DNA of 64,000 nucleotides, taken from contig NC_054082.1 of assembly GCF_017562075.2 (NCBI RefSeq), forward strand, positions 61,300,906-61,364,905, in the 5' to 3' direction. Every line of letters begins with the position of its first letter. The stretch's first letter is position 1. The notes beneath the pieces are model-generated. The model was given only the letters and a program-made list of their open reading frames with translations, ran no database searches and was not told the DNA's origin. Shown piece by piece: positions 32,023-42,775 of this stretch. Source of the DNA: Anopheles merus. Its lineage: Eukaryota > Arthropoda > Insecta > Diptera > Culicidae. Made by a program: the position numbers and the translations under genes.

Positions 32023-35000
32023 ATGACTGCTCCGATAAACGTTTTGTCGTCCAGAAGGACAGTTTTACTAGCAGTATTGGCTAAGCACGAAAAGTTTTTG
32101 GCCGAATTTGACCCGGAACGGGATGCAATCGAAATCAATATTCGCATTGCAAGGGTCCAGAAGCTTTCCGTTGATTTGGAAGCAATTCAGGCCAAATTGG
32201 AAGATGCAGCGGCCACCGAGGAAGTGATAAGTCACAATGCCGCGTTACGAGACGATTTCGGCTCGCGTTTGATACGCCTTGAAGCCCATTTGAAGGCTAA
32301 ACGGGTGCACGTTCCGCGATCCGCAAGCACAACGCCAAACACCAACCCGTTGGCAGGTATAAAGCTTCCCACCATCTCACTTCCTGAGTTCGATGGTGAT
32401 TACATGCAATGGCTCACGTATAGGGACACTTTTGAGGGATTAATTCACGAAAATATGGAACTACCACCGATACAAAAGTTTCATTATTTACGAGCTTCCG
32501 TGAAAGGCGAGGCTGCAAAGGTGATCGAAGCAATCACGATTAGCGCAGCCAATTACGAGCTAGCATGGCAAATGCTCACCGAAAGATACTCGAATGAGTA
32601 TTTATTAAAGAAACGGCATCTTCAAGCACTTTTTGGTATGGCCACTGTTAAGAAGGAGAGTGCATCAACCCTTCACCATCTTGTGGACGAGTTCGAGCGT
32701 CACAAGAAAACTCTCAATCATCTAGGCGAAAAAACGGAGGCATGGAGCTGCTTGTTAGAACACTTAATGTGCACAAAATTGCCTACCTCCACATTAAGAG
32801 ATTGGGAGGAAAATGCCTCAACTAGCCAAAATCCTAGTTACGAAGGATTAATCGCATTTTTACAGCGCCGTATGCGAGTGTTGGAAACCTTACAGGTAAA
32901 CATTACCGAAGCTCCCTCTACCGTGAACCAAACGCACTATGCACATAAACATGCTCCGCCGATGCGCTTAGCAAGCTTTCCGTCAACATCACACGACACA
33001 CGCACATGCCCTTTATGCCACTCCGATCACAACTTATCGAAATGCCCGCGTTTCATGCAAATGTCACCGGAGGAACGGTACCGAAACACAATGACACTGA
33101 AATTGTGCTTGAATTGTTTGCGCGACAATCACCGTGTGCGTGATTGCTCATCGCAATACAAGTGCAGACACTGCAATTCAACACACCACTCGCTTTTACA
33201 CTCTTCACAAAATTACGGCACATTTTCCACTGCGAACACGTCAGCTGCGCAAAATGCTTCCGTACACAACACACACAACACAGACGATCACACGGCAAAC
33301 ACGCAACGCACTTATGCAGCAGCATTGAGGCAAACTACGGAACAAGTTCTGCTTCAAACTGCACTGGTAAATATTGTTGATGCGCATGGCATAATGCATC
33401 CTGCACGCGCACTTTTAGATAGTGCCTCCCAGCCAGATTTGATGAGTAGCCGTTTTGCTAATCGGCTAGGTATCAAATCGGGCACGGTCGACATCACACT
33501 GATTGGTGCTGGTCAATCGGCCACCCCGGTGCGGAAATCGATGCGCACCACGGTATCTTCCAGAACGAGCCCTTATGCAATTAATGTTGAGTTTTTGATA
33601 GTCGAGAAGCTTATTGCTGATTTGCCCGCACATGATGTGTCCACCAGTGGCTGGAAATTACCGCCACATATTATGTTCGCCGACCCCCATTTCGAGAAGT
33701 CGGCACCGATCGACATTATTCTCGGTGCCCGGCACTATCACACGTTCTTTGTAAGCGGGGCGCAATATAAAATGTCATCAAATCTCCCAGTCCTGATGGA
33801 GAGCGTATTCGGCTGGGTCGTGAGTGGATCCGCATCTACCTCTCAGCCAGCAACATCCAATACTTTTCATACTTCATCCGTGGTGTGCATGGTTTCACTA
33901 GAAGAATCAATTGAGCGTTTCTGGAAAGTAGAAGAACTACAGGTTAACGATGGCTTTTCTCCTGAGGATCGCAAATGTGAGCAATTTTACAAGGATACAA
34001 CACAGCGAGATGAAGCTGGTCGTTATCTGGTATGCTTACCTAAACAAGCAGACTTCGATGATAAGCTTGGCCTTTCGAAGGCAGCAGCATTAAGGCGTTT
34101 TAGTTTGCTAGAAAGGAGGTTAGAACGCGATCAAAAGGTAAAAGCGGCGTACCATGATTTTATGCGTGAGTATCTGGAGCTTGGGCACATGTCACGCATA
34201 AGAAATCCCTCCGACGACGAACGCGCGTATTATCTGCCTCACCATCCCGTGTTCAAAGCCGCTAGCTCCACAACAAAGGTTCGCGTGGTATTTGATGGTT
34301 CAGCTAAGACGTCCACCGGCTTTTCGCTAAACGATGCGTTATGCGTCGGTCCTGTCGTGCAGGACGATCTGCTCGACATAATTTTGCGCTTCCGCACATA
34401 TAAAGTAGCCGTTGTTGGAGATATTGCGAAAATGTATCGACAAGTATTGCTTCATCCTAACGACCGGAAATTTGTACGCATTTGCTTTCGATTTTCGCCT
34501 CACTCGCCAATCGAATATTTTGAGCTGAATACAGTTACCTATGGCTTAGCCCCCTCATCATTCTTAGCAACCAGAACATTGCTGCAGCTTGCAAACGATG
34601 AGGGCGACTCTTGTCCCAATGCTTCAGCTGCTTTGAAAACTAATTTCTACGTTGACGATTTCATCGGTGGTGCTGATTCCATCGAAAATGCTCGCCAGTT
34701 ACGAATCGAGCTTTCTCAATTGCTCGCCAAAGGCGGCTTCGAGCTGCGAAAGTGGACATCCAATCAGCTCGAGGTGCTCGCCGGTTTAAATGCGGATCAA
34801 ATCGGCACACAGTCAGCGCGGCAATTCTTACCACACGAGACGGTAAAGGCTCTTGGTGTTTCATGGGAGCCAGAGCATGACGTTTTATCTTTCGAATCCG
34901 CAATATCCAGTGATGTGTCCATTCCGACAAAGCGATCCATTCTATCTAACGTAGCTCGCATGTTCGATCCGCTGGGCCTGATCTCCCCGATTGTCATTCG

Positions 35001-35331
35001 GGCCAAGATGATGATGCAGGAATTATGGTTGCAGAAAGCTGGTTGGGACGAGTATGTTCCAGATACTATCTGTAAGAAATGGAAAGCAATACAACAGGAT
35101 TGGCAGCTCATCTCTGAATTCAAGGTTAGTCGTTATGCGCTTCTACCTGGTGCGCGTATTCAGCTACATACCTTCTGTGATGCATCGGAAGCAGCATATG
35201 GAGCCTGCATTTATGCGCGTTGTGAAGGCGAAAGTGGGCAGATACGCATAACGTTGCTTTCTTCCAAATCACGTGTGGCACCGCTCAAGCGCGTCACACT
35301 GCCCGGCTTGAACTATGCGCTGCTGTATTAG
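32023..35331 (+). CDS. gag-pol: BEL1 gag-protease-RT-RNase H polyprotein
   Basis: Open for about 1100 codons from ATG 32023 (MTAPINVLSSRR). In order: a coiled-coil-like N-terminus; a DUF1759-type gag domain (FDGDYMQWLTYRDTF) near residues 125-290; zinc knuckles CPLCHSDHNLSKC and CLNCLRDNHRVRDC near 350-395; a retropepsin-like DUF1758 domain (ARALLDSASQPDLM) near 460; RT with VRVVFDGSAK, VVGDIAKMYRQV and NFYVDDFIGG (YVDD active site); and the peptidase-A17/RNase H region (HTFCDASEAAYGA) near 1050. It ends prematurely at 35331: one base fewer than the left copy in CTGCCCGGC shifts the frame. The start at an upstream TTG is not used because the ATG is in a normal position after the leader. Confidence 0.92.
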   Translation: MTAPINVLSSRRTVLLAVLAKHEKFLAEFDPERDAIEINIRIARVQKLSVDLEAIQAKLEDAAATEEVISHNAALRDDFGSRLIRLEAHLKAKRVHVPRSASTTPNTNPLAGIKLPTISLPEFDGDYMQWLTYRDTFEGLIHENMELPPIQKFHYLRASVKGEAAKVIEAITISAANYELAWQMLTERYSNEYLLKKRHLQALFGMATVKKESASTLHHLVDEFERHKKTLNHLGEKTEAWSCLLEHLMCTKLPTSTLRDWEENASTSQNPSYEGLIAFLQRRMRVLETLQVNITEAPSTVNQTHYAHKHAPPMRLASFPSTSHDTRTCPLCHSDHNLSKCPRFMQMSPEERYRNTMTLKLCLNCLRDNHRVRDCSSQYKCRHCNSTHHSLLHSSQNYGTFSTANTSAAQNASVHNTHNTDDHTANTQRTYAAALRQTTEQVLLQTALVNIVDAHGIMHPARALLDSASQPDLMSSRFANRLGIKSGTVDITLIGAGQSATPVRKSMRTTVSSRTSPYAINVEFLIVEKLIADLPAHDVSTSGWKLPPHIMFADPHFEKSAPIDIILGARHYHTFFVSGAQYKMSSNLPVLMESVFGWVVSGSASTSQPATSNTFHTSSVVCMVSLEESIERFWKVEELQVNDGFSPEDRKCEQFYKDTTQRDEAGRYLVCLPKQADFDDKLGLSKAAALRRFSLLERRLERDQKVKAAYHDFMREYLELGHMSRIRNPSDDERAYYLPHHPVFKAASSTTKVRVVFDGSAKTSTGFSLNDALCVGPVVQDDLLDIILRFRTYKVAVVGDIAKMYRQVLLHPNDRKFVRICFRFSPHSPIEYFELNTVTYGLAPSSFLATRTLLQLANDEGDSCPNASAALKTNFYVDDFIGGADSIENARQLRIELSQLLAKGGFELRKWTSNQLEVLAGLNADQIGTQSARQFLPHETVKALGVSWEPEHDVLSFESAISSDVSIPTKRSILSNVARMFDPLGLISPIVIRAKMMMQELWLQKAGWDEYVPDTICKKWKAIQQDWQLISEFKVSRYALLPGARIQLHTFCDASEAAYGACIYARCEGESGQIRITLLSSKSRVAPLKRVTLPGLNYALLY

Positions 35332-35339
35332 GAGCACAC

Positions 35340-37180
35340 TTGCATCACCGGGTAAAGAAGGCGATGGGGATCAACGTTGCAGAATCTTTCTTTTGGTCGG
35401 ATTCCACCATCACCTTAAACTGGATCAGCGCCACCCCCAACACATGGGCAACGTTTGTGGCTAACCGGGTATCTGAAGTGCAGCATTACTCACACCCGCG
35501 GCAGTGGAGACATGTACCCGGCGCGTCTAATCCTGCTGATCTGGTTTCACGAGGCACGTCAGCCGCTGATTTCCTGAAAAGCAAACTGTGGAGCTTCGGT
35601 CCGGATTGGCTATCTTTGCCCGCCTCCATCTGGCCCAACTCTAGCCCAGAACCAGCCAACGAAACGAATCTAGAGATTCGCCAGGTGAGTGCTGCCGTTG
35701 TACACACAACCACTAATCACCCTTGGTTTGCGTTGTGTTCTAGCTACAAGCGATTGCTGCGTATCGTATCATACTGCATTCGCTTCACACGTAACGCTAA
35801 GGAAAATGCACGCACTCAGCGAACAGCAGCACAGCACCCGCACCTTTAATCGTCACACCCGAGTACATGGAAGCAGCAAACACTGTGTTAAGCCGCCTAG
35901 CACAGCAGGATGCATTTTCAGCTGAACTCGGTCAGCTCAAAAAGGGAAACGAAGTGATGAAGCAATCCCCTTTACGTGCACTAAGTCCATTCCTTGACGA
36001 ACAAGGGATCATCCGTGTAGGGGGACGTTTACGGCTATCTCAACTTCCCTACCAAGCGAAGCACCCTGTTTTGCTTCCCAAGAAACATCCGTTCGCGCAA
36101 TTGATCGCAAAGTATCAACACGAGGAGCTTCGTCATGGAGGAGGAAGGCTGCTCTTATCTCGCATTCGCGAAGAGTTTTGGCCGTTAGATGGAAGGCATC
36201 TTGTTAAGCACATTGTGCAGAATTGTTTCCGGTGCATTCGACAGCGACCGACACTTGAACAGCAACAACTTGGACAGCTTCCAGCGCAGCGCATCACTCC
36301 CAGCCGGCCTTTTAGTGTTACCGGAGTGGATTACGCCGGTCCATTATACCTGAAGCCAGCCCATAAACGAGCCGCCCCGGGAAAATGCTACCTCTGCGTA
36401 TTTGTTTGTTTTTCCACTAAGGCCGTACACTTGGTGCTGGTAAGTGATCTAACTACTGCTGGTTTTTTAGCTGCATTACACAGATTCACAGCACGACGCG
36501 GTTTACCGGCACACATACACTCGGACAACGGGAAAAACTTCGAAGGCGCGGCGAGGGAGCTTCACGAGCTGTTCGAAATGTTTCGCGATGAACAGCAGCT
36601 ACATCTAATTGTGACAGATTGCACTAACCGCGGCATCAATTGGCACTTCACCCCTCCCAAGGCACCACACTTCGGCGGATTGTGGGAAGCAGCTGTGAAG
36701 ACCGCCAAGCGACACCTTTTTCGGCAGTTAGGCAGCACGCGACTATCCTACGAAGGCTACACAACTGTCCTACACCAGATTGAGGCGGCGATGAACTCGC
36801 GGCCTCTCCTACCTATGTCAGACGACCCTAACGATATATCGGCACTTACTCCAGCGCATTTCCTCGTGGGCACATCGATGCATGCTGTCCCCGAGCCGGA
36901 CTACACCCACCTTCGTTCCTGCACCCTCAGCGACTTGCAGAAGTGGCAAGTAATGGTGCAACGCTTCTGGAAACACTGGACGACGGAATACCTGCAAGAG
37001 ATGCAACGTGATAACACCATGGCGAAGAGGAACGACAGCATCTTACCTGGCAGACTGGTCATTCTGAAGGACGATTTCCTCCCCCCAACCCGTTGGCCAC
37101 TCGCACGTATCGTACATGTGCACACCGGAGACGACAAGCTGACACGGGTAGTAACACTGAAAACATCAAAGGTATCGTAA
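35340..37180 (+). pseudogene. pol: BEL1 RNase H end and integrase, one-base breaks
   Basis: Frames 35340-35849 and 35867-37180 continue pol. The first holds the RNase H end (FFWSDSTITLNWI). The second holds the integrase: HEELRHGGGRLLL...CFRCIRQRP zinc-binding part, catalytic Asp in VDYAGPLY, Asp in HSDNGKNFEG, Glu in GLWEAAVKTAKRH, then the C-terminal domain ending LKTSKVS. The break near 35840 is a C-run one base shorter than in the left copy (CACCCGC versus CACCCCGC). Both breaks could be consensus errors, in which case BEL1 would be coding-competent. Confidence 0.88.
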
Positions 37181-37304
37181 CTCGTCCGATAACAAAAATT
37201 TGTATCTTACCTGTGGCAGAGGCCGACGAGAGCGCATGCACATAACTTCCGTTTATTTTGATTGTTTTTGTTTGGATTGTTGACATTCGTCAAGGGGGGG
37301 AGGA

Positions 37305-37534
37305 TGTTCAGGCACGGCCCTGTCACTTCATATCGTGCTTAACGAAACACGAACATTCTTCGTTCAATTTCGAGTGTTCGGCTCGATCGAGTAGTTTATA
37401 AATAACAGTGAATGTCGTAAATAAAGCTCTCTTTCAATTTTGCTACACAACGAATAACTGCTGGTAAATATTAATGGTTTGAACGTTACACCGAAACGCG
37501 GAAAATAAATTATCCGAAATAGTGAGATTAAACA
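37305..37534 (+). repeat. BEL1 3' LTR
   Basis: 230 bp, nearly identical to the 5' LTR, preceded by the purine tract AAGGGGGGGAGGA and followed by CGGTC. Confidence 0.95.
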
Positions 37535-38286
37535 CGGTCAAAACGTTTGTTCTCGGAAGTCGCTACTGACAACCGTACTTTGTTTACATTTGGCGCCAGA
37601 CCCATCAACACCCAAAACAATAACAACCAGAACCAAAATAATAAGCCGATCGATGATATGTATCGCAAAAATCGAGCTCCACCCATGATCACAGGCACAA
37701 ACAAAGATACAACTACATTTCCGATCAAAATAGTCCCCGCTCAGTCTACGGTGCAGAAGTGCGCATTGTATATTTCCCGGCTCGCTCCAGATACATCCAG
37801 TGACCAAATAGTGCAAATGGTCAAACATGCTTTGTCCATTGAGGATGTCACTGCATATTGCCTTATACGACAAGGCACAAACACAGCAACACTCTCATTT
37901 CTATCATTTAAGGTGTTAGTGCCTCTTACTCAACGTGAAAGGGCTCTTTCCCCCGATACTTGGCCGCTTGGTCTATCGGTGCGTGAATTTGTCGACTACC
38001 GAGCTCAACAACCAGGTGCAAATTTTCGTCTACCGCCAATGAGACTTTCAACACCCACAACCCTATCTACAGCGCAGGATATTCGATCACCACAGCTGTT
38101 GGATCACACAATACTTTCAGCACACACTCCACGCACTTCACCCACACCGCAAACCCACTAATTATCAACACCGATAAACAATTCACACACATCACGCACA
38201 CTCGCACGCTCGCTAATCAGCTGTACACCGCATATGAGCCAAATAACGCCGAAACAACTTTTGTTGATAATTTACGCACTCACCTG

Positions 38287-40724
38287 ATGATTGTTCCTCC
38301 AACAACAAACAACTTTACCACCACTGAAGCAGTCTGTAGTAACGGCATCTCGTGCAGGCTACTTAACGATCGTGAACCCAACACTACGCAACTTCAGCAG
38401 CACTATTGCTACAGTACAGATCCTACACTCACACAAACGCACGACGGTCATGTCATTCCTGCAGGAGTTGGCTCCTTAAATAATACTGACGATTTGTTAT
38501 TTTTATATCAAAATGTAAGAGGACTAAAACTAAATGTCATGAGGTATTCGATTATGTTTCTACTACTCATTACGACGTCATTATCCTGACTGAAACATGG
38601 TTGGACTCCTCTATTAACTCGTCACAGTTGTTTCCGGACCATTATATCGTCTTCAGAAAGGACCGTAATGACAGAAATAGTAGGAAAACCAAAGGTGGTG
38701 GGGTTCTCATAGCTGTCGCCTCACATTTGCGAGTACTCTTATGTTCTACATCAGACACTGTCGAGCAACTTTGGTTAAAGATTTACAGCATTAAGAAAAC
38801 GTATGTTATCGGCGCAATGTATGTTCCTCCTGACATGACAAATAACACGTCGGTTATTCACACAATCTGTTCAACTATTGACGACGTAGCGTGTAAAGCT
38901 AATGAAATGTGTTTGTTATTCGGGGACTTCAATTTGTCAAACCTGAATTGGATACCCGATGAAACAAATCCACTTATGCTCCAAGTTGACTACGAATGCT
39001 CGAGGATCACGGACAACTGTCGCCTTCTTCTTGATTGTATGAATAGCAACGGACTATACCAGATTAACAAAATTCATAATGCGTCGAATAACTACCTCGA
39101 TTTGATCTTTGTATGCGACGATACCCTGCAACAATGCTCTTCACCGGCAATAACACCCTTCCCCATAGTTGCTATTGATGGCTATCATCCGCCTATAGAG
39201 CTATGCCTGCCGAACGGCTTAGCCAAAGCAGAACATCACACAACATCACATCAAGAATCAGGCATGCTCGACTACAGTCGCACAAACTTCTTGATTCTAA
39301 ATGATCTACTGCAATCCTCTGACTGGTCATTCCTTGATGGAAACCCGGACGTAAACCATGCACTCGATATGTTCAATCGGAAATTTACGGTACATTTATC
39401 TGCCTGCTGCCCTATAAAACGCCCACGACAGGGTCCACCGTGGGGTAATGCTCAATTACGCCGTTTAAAACGAAACAAATCTTCCTGCTATCGGTTTTAC
39501 CAAAACAGTGGAACACAACAATCGAGATTGCGGTTCATCGCAGCACACAATGTATATAGAAGCTATAATAGACAACTACACTCTCGTTTTTTGATTCGTA
39601 TACAGTTCAGCTTAAGAAGAAAACCGAAAAAATTTTGGAGGTATGTCGACACAAAACGGAAAAACAGCTCCTTGCCAGCTATAGTTTCCTTTAATGGAAC
39701 AACTTCGTGTACCAAAGAGGAAACCTGCAATTTATTTGCCGATCGTTTCATGAGTTCGTTTACCACTGAAGCTCCTGGCTTCTCATTGGATGCTGCTCTC
39801 AACAACGTGCCCTCCGACGCTGTCGATGTTAATGTGCGTGACATAAACATCTCCAGAGATTCTGTGCTAAAGGCGCTCAAGCAGGTCAAACCATCCTACA
39901 ACCCTGGACCTGATGGTTTTCCGACCGCAGTTCTTGCCAAATGTAGCGAAGTTTTGGCCGGACCTCTGGCTCGTATCTTCACACTCTCGCTCAATCAGCG
40001 TATGTTTCCAGGAGCATGGAAATCGTCCTACATGTTTCCTGTGCATAAAAAGGGGGATAAGAGCTTAGTGGAAAACTACCGTGGTATTACTACTTTGCCT
40101 GCAGGTGCTAAGGTTTTTGAAGTCGTCGTCCAGAACTCGCTCTTGAACTGTTGCCGCTCGCTGATATCAACACGCCAACACGGGTTCTTCCCTCGCCGCA
40201 GTGTGACCACTAATTTGGTGGAGTTTGTATCTCACTGCCATGCTGCATTCGCTTCGGGAGCCCAGATGGATGTCATCTATACCGACCTTAAGGCTGCCTT
40301 TGATCGGGTGAATCATCGCTTGCTGTTGGCGAAGCTTGCTCGTCTTGGATTCTCTACCCCTTTAGTTGAGTGGTTCGAATCTTATCTCACCAATAGTCGA
40401 TATCGCGTGAAAGTTGAATGTATGACATCTAGGGAATTCGTGAGTTGTTCAGGCGTGCCACAGGGTAGTAACCTTGGACCTTTGCTGTTTTCTCTATTTT
40501 TCAATGACGTTACTACTGTAGTAAGGGAATCTGAATGTTTATTGTATGCGGACGATCTTAGACTTTTTTTTCCTGTGAGGTGTTTTGGTGATTGTCTTGT
40601 CCTGCAAGCATCGATCGACTCTTTTTCTGACTGGTGTCTGAACAACGACCTACAAATTTCTGTTGATAAATGTTTGTCCATGTCGTTTCACCGTTCTAAT
40701 TGTCCAATAGTGTTTAACTACTAA
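38287..40724 (+). pseudogene. LINE G ORF2: endonuclease and reverse transcriptase, truncated
   Basis: It begins around 38287 (frame to 38589, with FLYQNVRGLK of the endonuclease start). A one-base frameshift near 38524-38535 moves it to the frame 38601-40724. The endonuclease of the APE type has GGVLIAVAS, LFGDFNLSNLNW and DGYHPP. RT has PVHKKGDKSLVENYRGI, VIYTDLKAAFDRVNH, SGVPQGSNLGPLLF and LLYADDLRLFF (YADD active site). The frame stops only about 55 codons after YADD. CR1/Jockey ORF2 proteins normally continue about 200 residues, so the thumb and C-terminal parts are missing and the 3' untranslated region starts early. Confidence 0.87.
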
Positions 40725-40898
40725 TTCCCTAAGTTAACCTGTTTTTCTTGCTGTGATACTCTGTGTTATTTATTTTGTGCCGATGTTACATTGTACCGTG
40801 ATGCTTTATGTTATTATAAGTTTAGTTTATAAGATCAGTGATAAGGCCAATGATGGCCAATCACTTAACATTTACAAATAAACAAATAAACAAATAAT
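40725..40898 (+). other. LINE G 3' untranslated region and tail
   Basis: A short non-coding stretch ending in a tandem A-rich tail AAATAAACAAATAAAC. It includes AAGGCCAATGATGGCCAATCACTT, a small inverted repeat (GGCCA/TGGCC) just before the tail. Such hairpins plus short repeats mark LINE 3' ends recognised by the element's own RT. Confidence 0.6.
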
Positions 40899-42775
40899 AT
40901 TCTGCCGTGTATTATGGTGTCCATAATGAATTTTAGCGCTTTTGCTATTATGTAAATACCCAGCGCTGTTGATGTTACATTTCCTAGCCACGTAGACCAA
41001 TTTATGAGTTTTTTCCAATATTTGTTAAATGCTTCGTTTACGACCTTTTCAGATATAAGCGATTCGAATCTAAACCCTTGAAGATTTGGATGTTGACCTG
41101 CTATCATTTTGTATAATACTGAAGTCGCTATTTTTCTGTCCCCTTGTTCGTACACCATTTCCTTCATTTTCTTGAGACTTTCAATACGTACACACCACTT
41201 TCCATTAGGCTCGGTAGTGGTGTATAGGACCATGTTGTGACGATGTCTGTGTTTATTTGTTGCAGCGCGGTGGTTTCCCTGATACCATGATCAATGTTAT
41301 ACCATCTTCCACTCATTAGGAATTTTGCGGGTAACAGCGATGTGCAAGCTATTTGATTACCCCGGTTTTGGAGTATTCTTGTAACTGGAGCCATAAACAT
41401 GGATTTGTTGTTGTAGTTTACTGGTACTTCTTGATAGCAATCTTCTCTTTTTTCATAAGTGACGTAAACCGGTTTGCATTCTAGCACGTATAATGCTTCT
41501 GCTGCTACTACTGCGGTATAGCCAGATCGTTTAACTAGCGTAGAAACGAATTCGCTTGGGTTTAGTCGAGCTAAGGTCAGTTTTGTTTCCATGAGTGCCT
41601 TATCGATTTTGCACATTTCGGTCATTACAGTTGCGTAAACGTCGTTCAATTTTTGGCCAAGGTAGCTTTCAACAAGCGTTATTTTAGAATTGAAATAAGT
41701 GAATAAGTCTAAATTCTGACCATTTTTTGTTTTTTCTAGTAAATGGTGATTTATACCCGTCGAACTCGAGTATAAATATTTTTGGGTGGTCGGTTTCGTA
41801 GCTATCAAAACCGCATATCTTGGCTTTTTGGCGTGCTCGGATGGAAAACATTTGGTCTTTGGATAATACTGTGTAAACTGCCTTTTGGCGGTTTGTTATG
41901 TCGTCATTGTCGTACGTTTTGTTGACGATACCTTCATAAATAACCTCAAAGTTGGTTTTTTCGCTTTGTCTGTTTAAGTCCACCTCCCAGGTAAGGTAAC
42001 CGGAGTCTGCGTCTAAACACCAGCCGAGTTTGTAGTTGCACACAATCCCGTCTCGAAGTATTACCTGTTCGTCTTCGAGGTTAGCTGTGGTGGTGTAGTC
42101 GTGCATGCTAATTTCGTATTCATAGTATACCAACGCGTTTTCCCATGTGTAATCTGCTGTACGGTACACTCCGCCGACGCACGATGATCCCTTGATGCTG
42201 CCGATGACGAGCGCTTGCCCTCTTGTGGTGTAATTACGTTTAAGTTCCCTAATCTTGTAATCAATTGTTAAAGAGACTTCCCCTAACTCTTGTGCTCCCC
42301 TGCATTCACTCGGTGTGAATTCTTTCAATGTGTATGAATAACAACGCTCCTTGCCCGGGTATGTTTCGATAATTCTACCCTTTAGCCATGATCCAATTTT
42401 ATCTATGTTCGGATCAGGAATGACCACTATGTCATCGAGCTCAATTGGTTTTGTGAATTTATTCCATTTTGGGCGTTGTGCGATCAACGGCAAGTATTCC
42501 CGTTTCCATTTTTCCCAAAAGGTCTTGCTGTAGTGTAGCGCTAGCCTATAGTGCTTCCTCTCGAATTGTATGGTAGGGAAGTCAGTTGGAATTGAATAAT
42601 TTCCCGCTCTCCCTATCAGAATGTGAAATGGTGTCAGAGGTTCATCATATTCCTCGTTGAGTGGAATATGCGTTAATGGTCTGCAATTTAAGATAAATTC
42701 AGCCTGTATTAAGGCGCTTCGCAGTACTTCGATTGTCGGTGATCGATTTTTACGGCAATCTATCATTGCTTTCAA
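40899..42775 (-). pseudogene. env: element B copy 1: integrase end and env-like glycoprotein
   Basis: The frame 41684-42775 starts in the integrase C-terminal part (LNCRPLTHIPL, LDDIVVIPDPNIDKIGSWLKGRI) and runs in frame into an extracellular-type protein. That protein has paired cysteines and blocks such as SSCVGGVYR, WENALVYYEYEISM and GYLTWEVDLNR. It continues after a frameshift in 41164-41808 (ALYVLECKPVYV, EDCYQEVPV, PAKFLMSGRWYN), then after a second frameshift in 40899-41233, with a hydrophobic membrane segment (STALGIYIIAKALKFIM). The cysteine pattern and block order resemble chuvirus-type glycoproteins, which have been reported in mosquito BEL/Pao elements. They do not resemble the F-type env of gypsy. 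The second frameshift occurs in every B copy. Confidence 0.68.

Larger units (their letters stand above)
31634..37534 (+). mobile_element. BEL1, complete copy
   Basis: A 5.9-kb BEL/Pao element. LTRs of 230 bp lie at 31634-31863 and 37305-37534, with CGGTC duplicated at 31629-31633 and 37535-37539. The primer site is at 31864 and a purine tract (AAGGGGGGGAGGA) lies just before the 3' LTR. The genes are gag, protease, RT, RNase H and integrase, with two or three one-base frameshifts and no env. The LTRs differ at a few positions, for example CAATGGATT versus TAATGGTTT near 31801, so it is not brand new. Confidence 0.96.
31254..38161 (+). pseudogene. LINE G ORF1, split by BEL1 insertion
   Basis: It starts at ATG 31254 and is read to 31633, then from 37540 to the stop at 38161. 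Once BEL1 and one CGGTC copy are removed the frame continues without a shift, giving about 333 codons. Residues 5-54 form a C4HC3 PHD finger. After a helical segment there is an Asn/Gln-rich part and a region (37745-38000) with SVQKCALYISRLA-like spacing reminiscent of the RNA-recognition fold seen in other ORF1 proteins; that last point is tentative. The role would be nucleic-acid binding or chaperoning of LINE RNA. Confidence 0.8.
30979..40898 (+). mobile_element. LINE G: CR1/Jockey-group non-LTR retrotransposon, split by BEL1
   Basis: It consists of 30979-31633 and 37540-40898. The 5' end follows TTTCGAATAAT of B env. The 3' end is a short A-rich tandem tail (AAATAAAC repeated, 40876-40898) that runs into ATTCTGCCG of B env. 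AATAAT at both sides may be the target duplication. It encodes ORF1 with a PHD finger and ORF2 with endonuclease and RT. The PHD-type ORF1 suggests the CR1 clade (T1/Q of anophelines). ORF2 lacks its C-terminal end. Confidence 0.85.

Noticed and set aside
35684..35742. Possible intron in BEL1 pol (CAG|GTGAGT to TTCTAG)
   Set aside because: The 59-bp stretch is in frame as coding sequence in the left copy and its translation fits BEL pol. Removing it would shift the frame.
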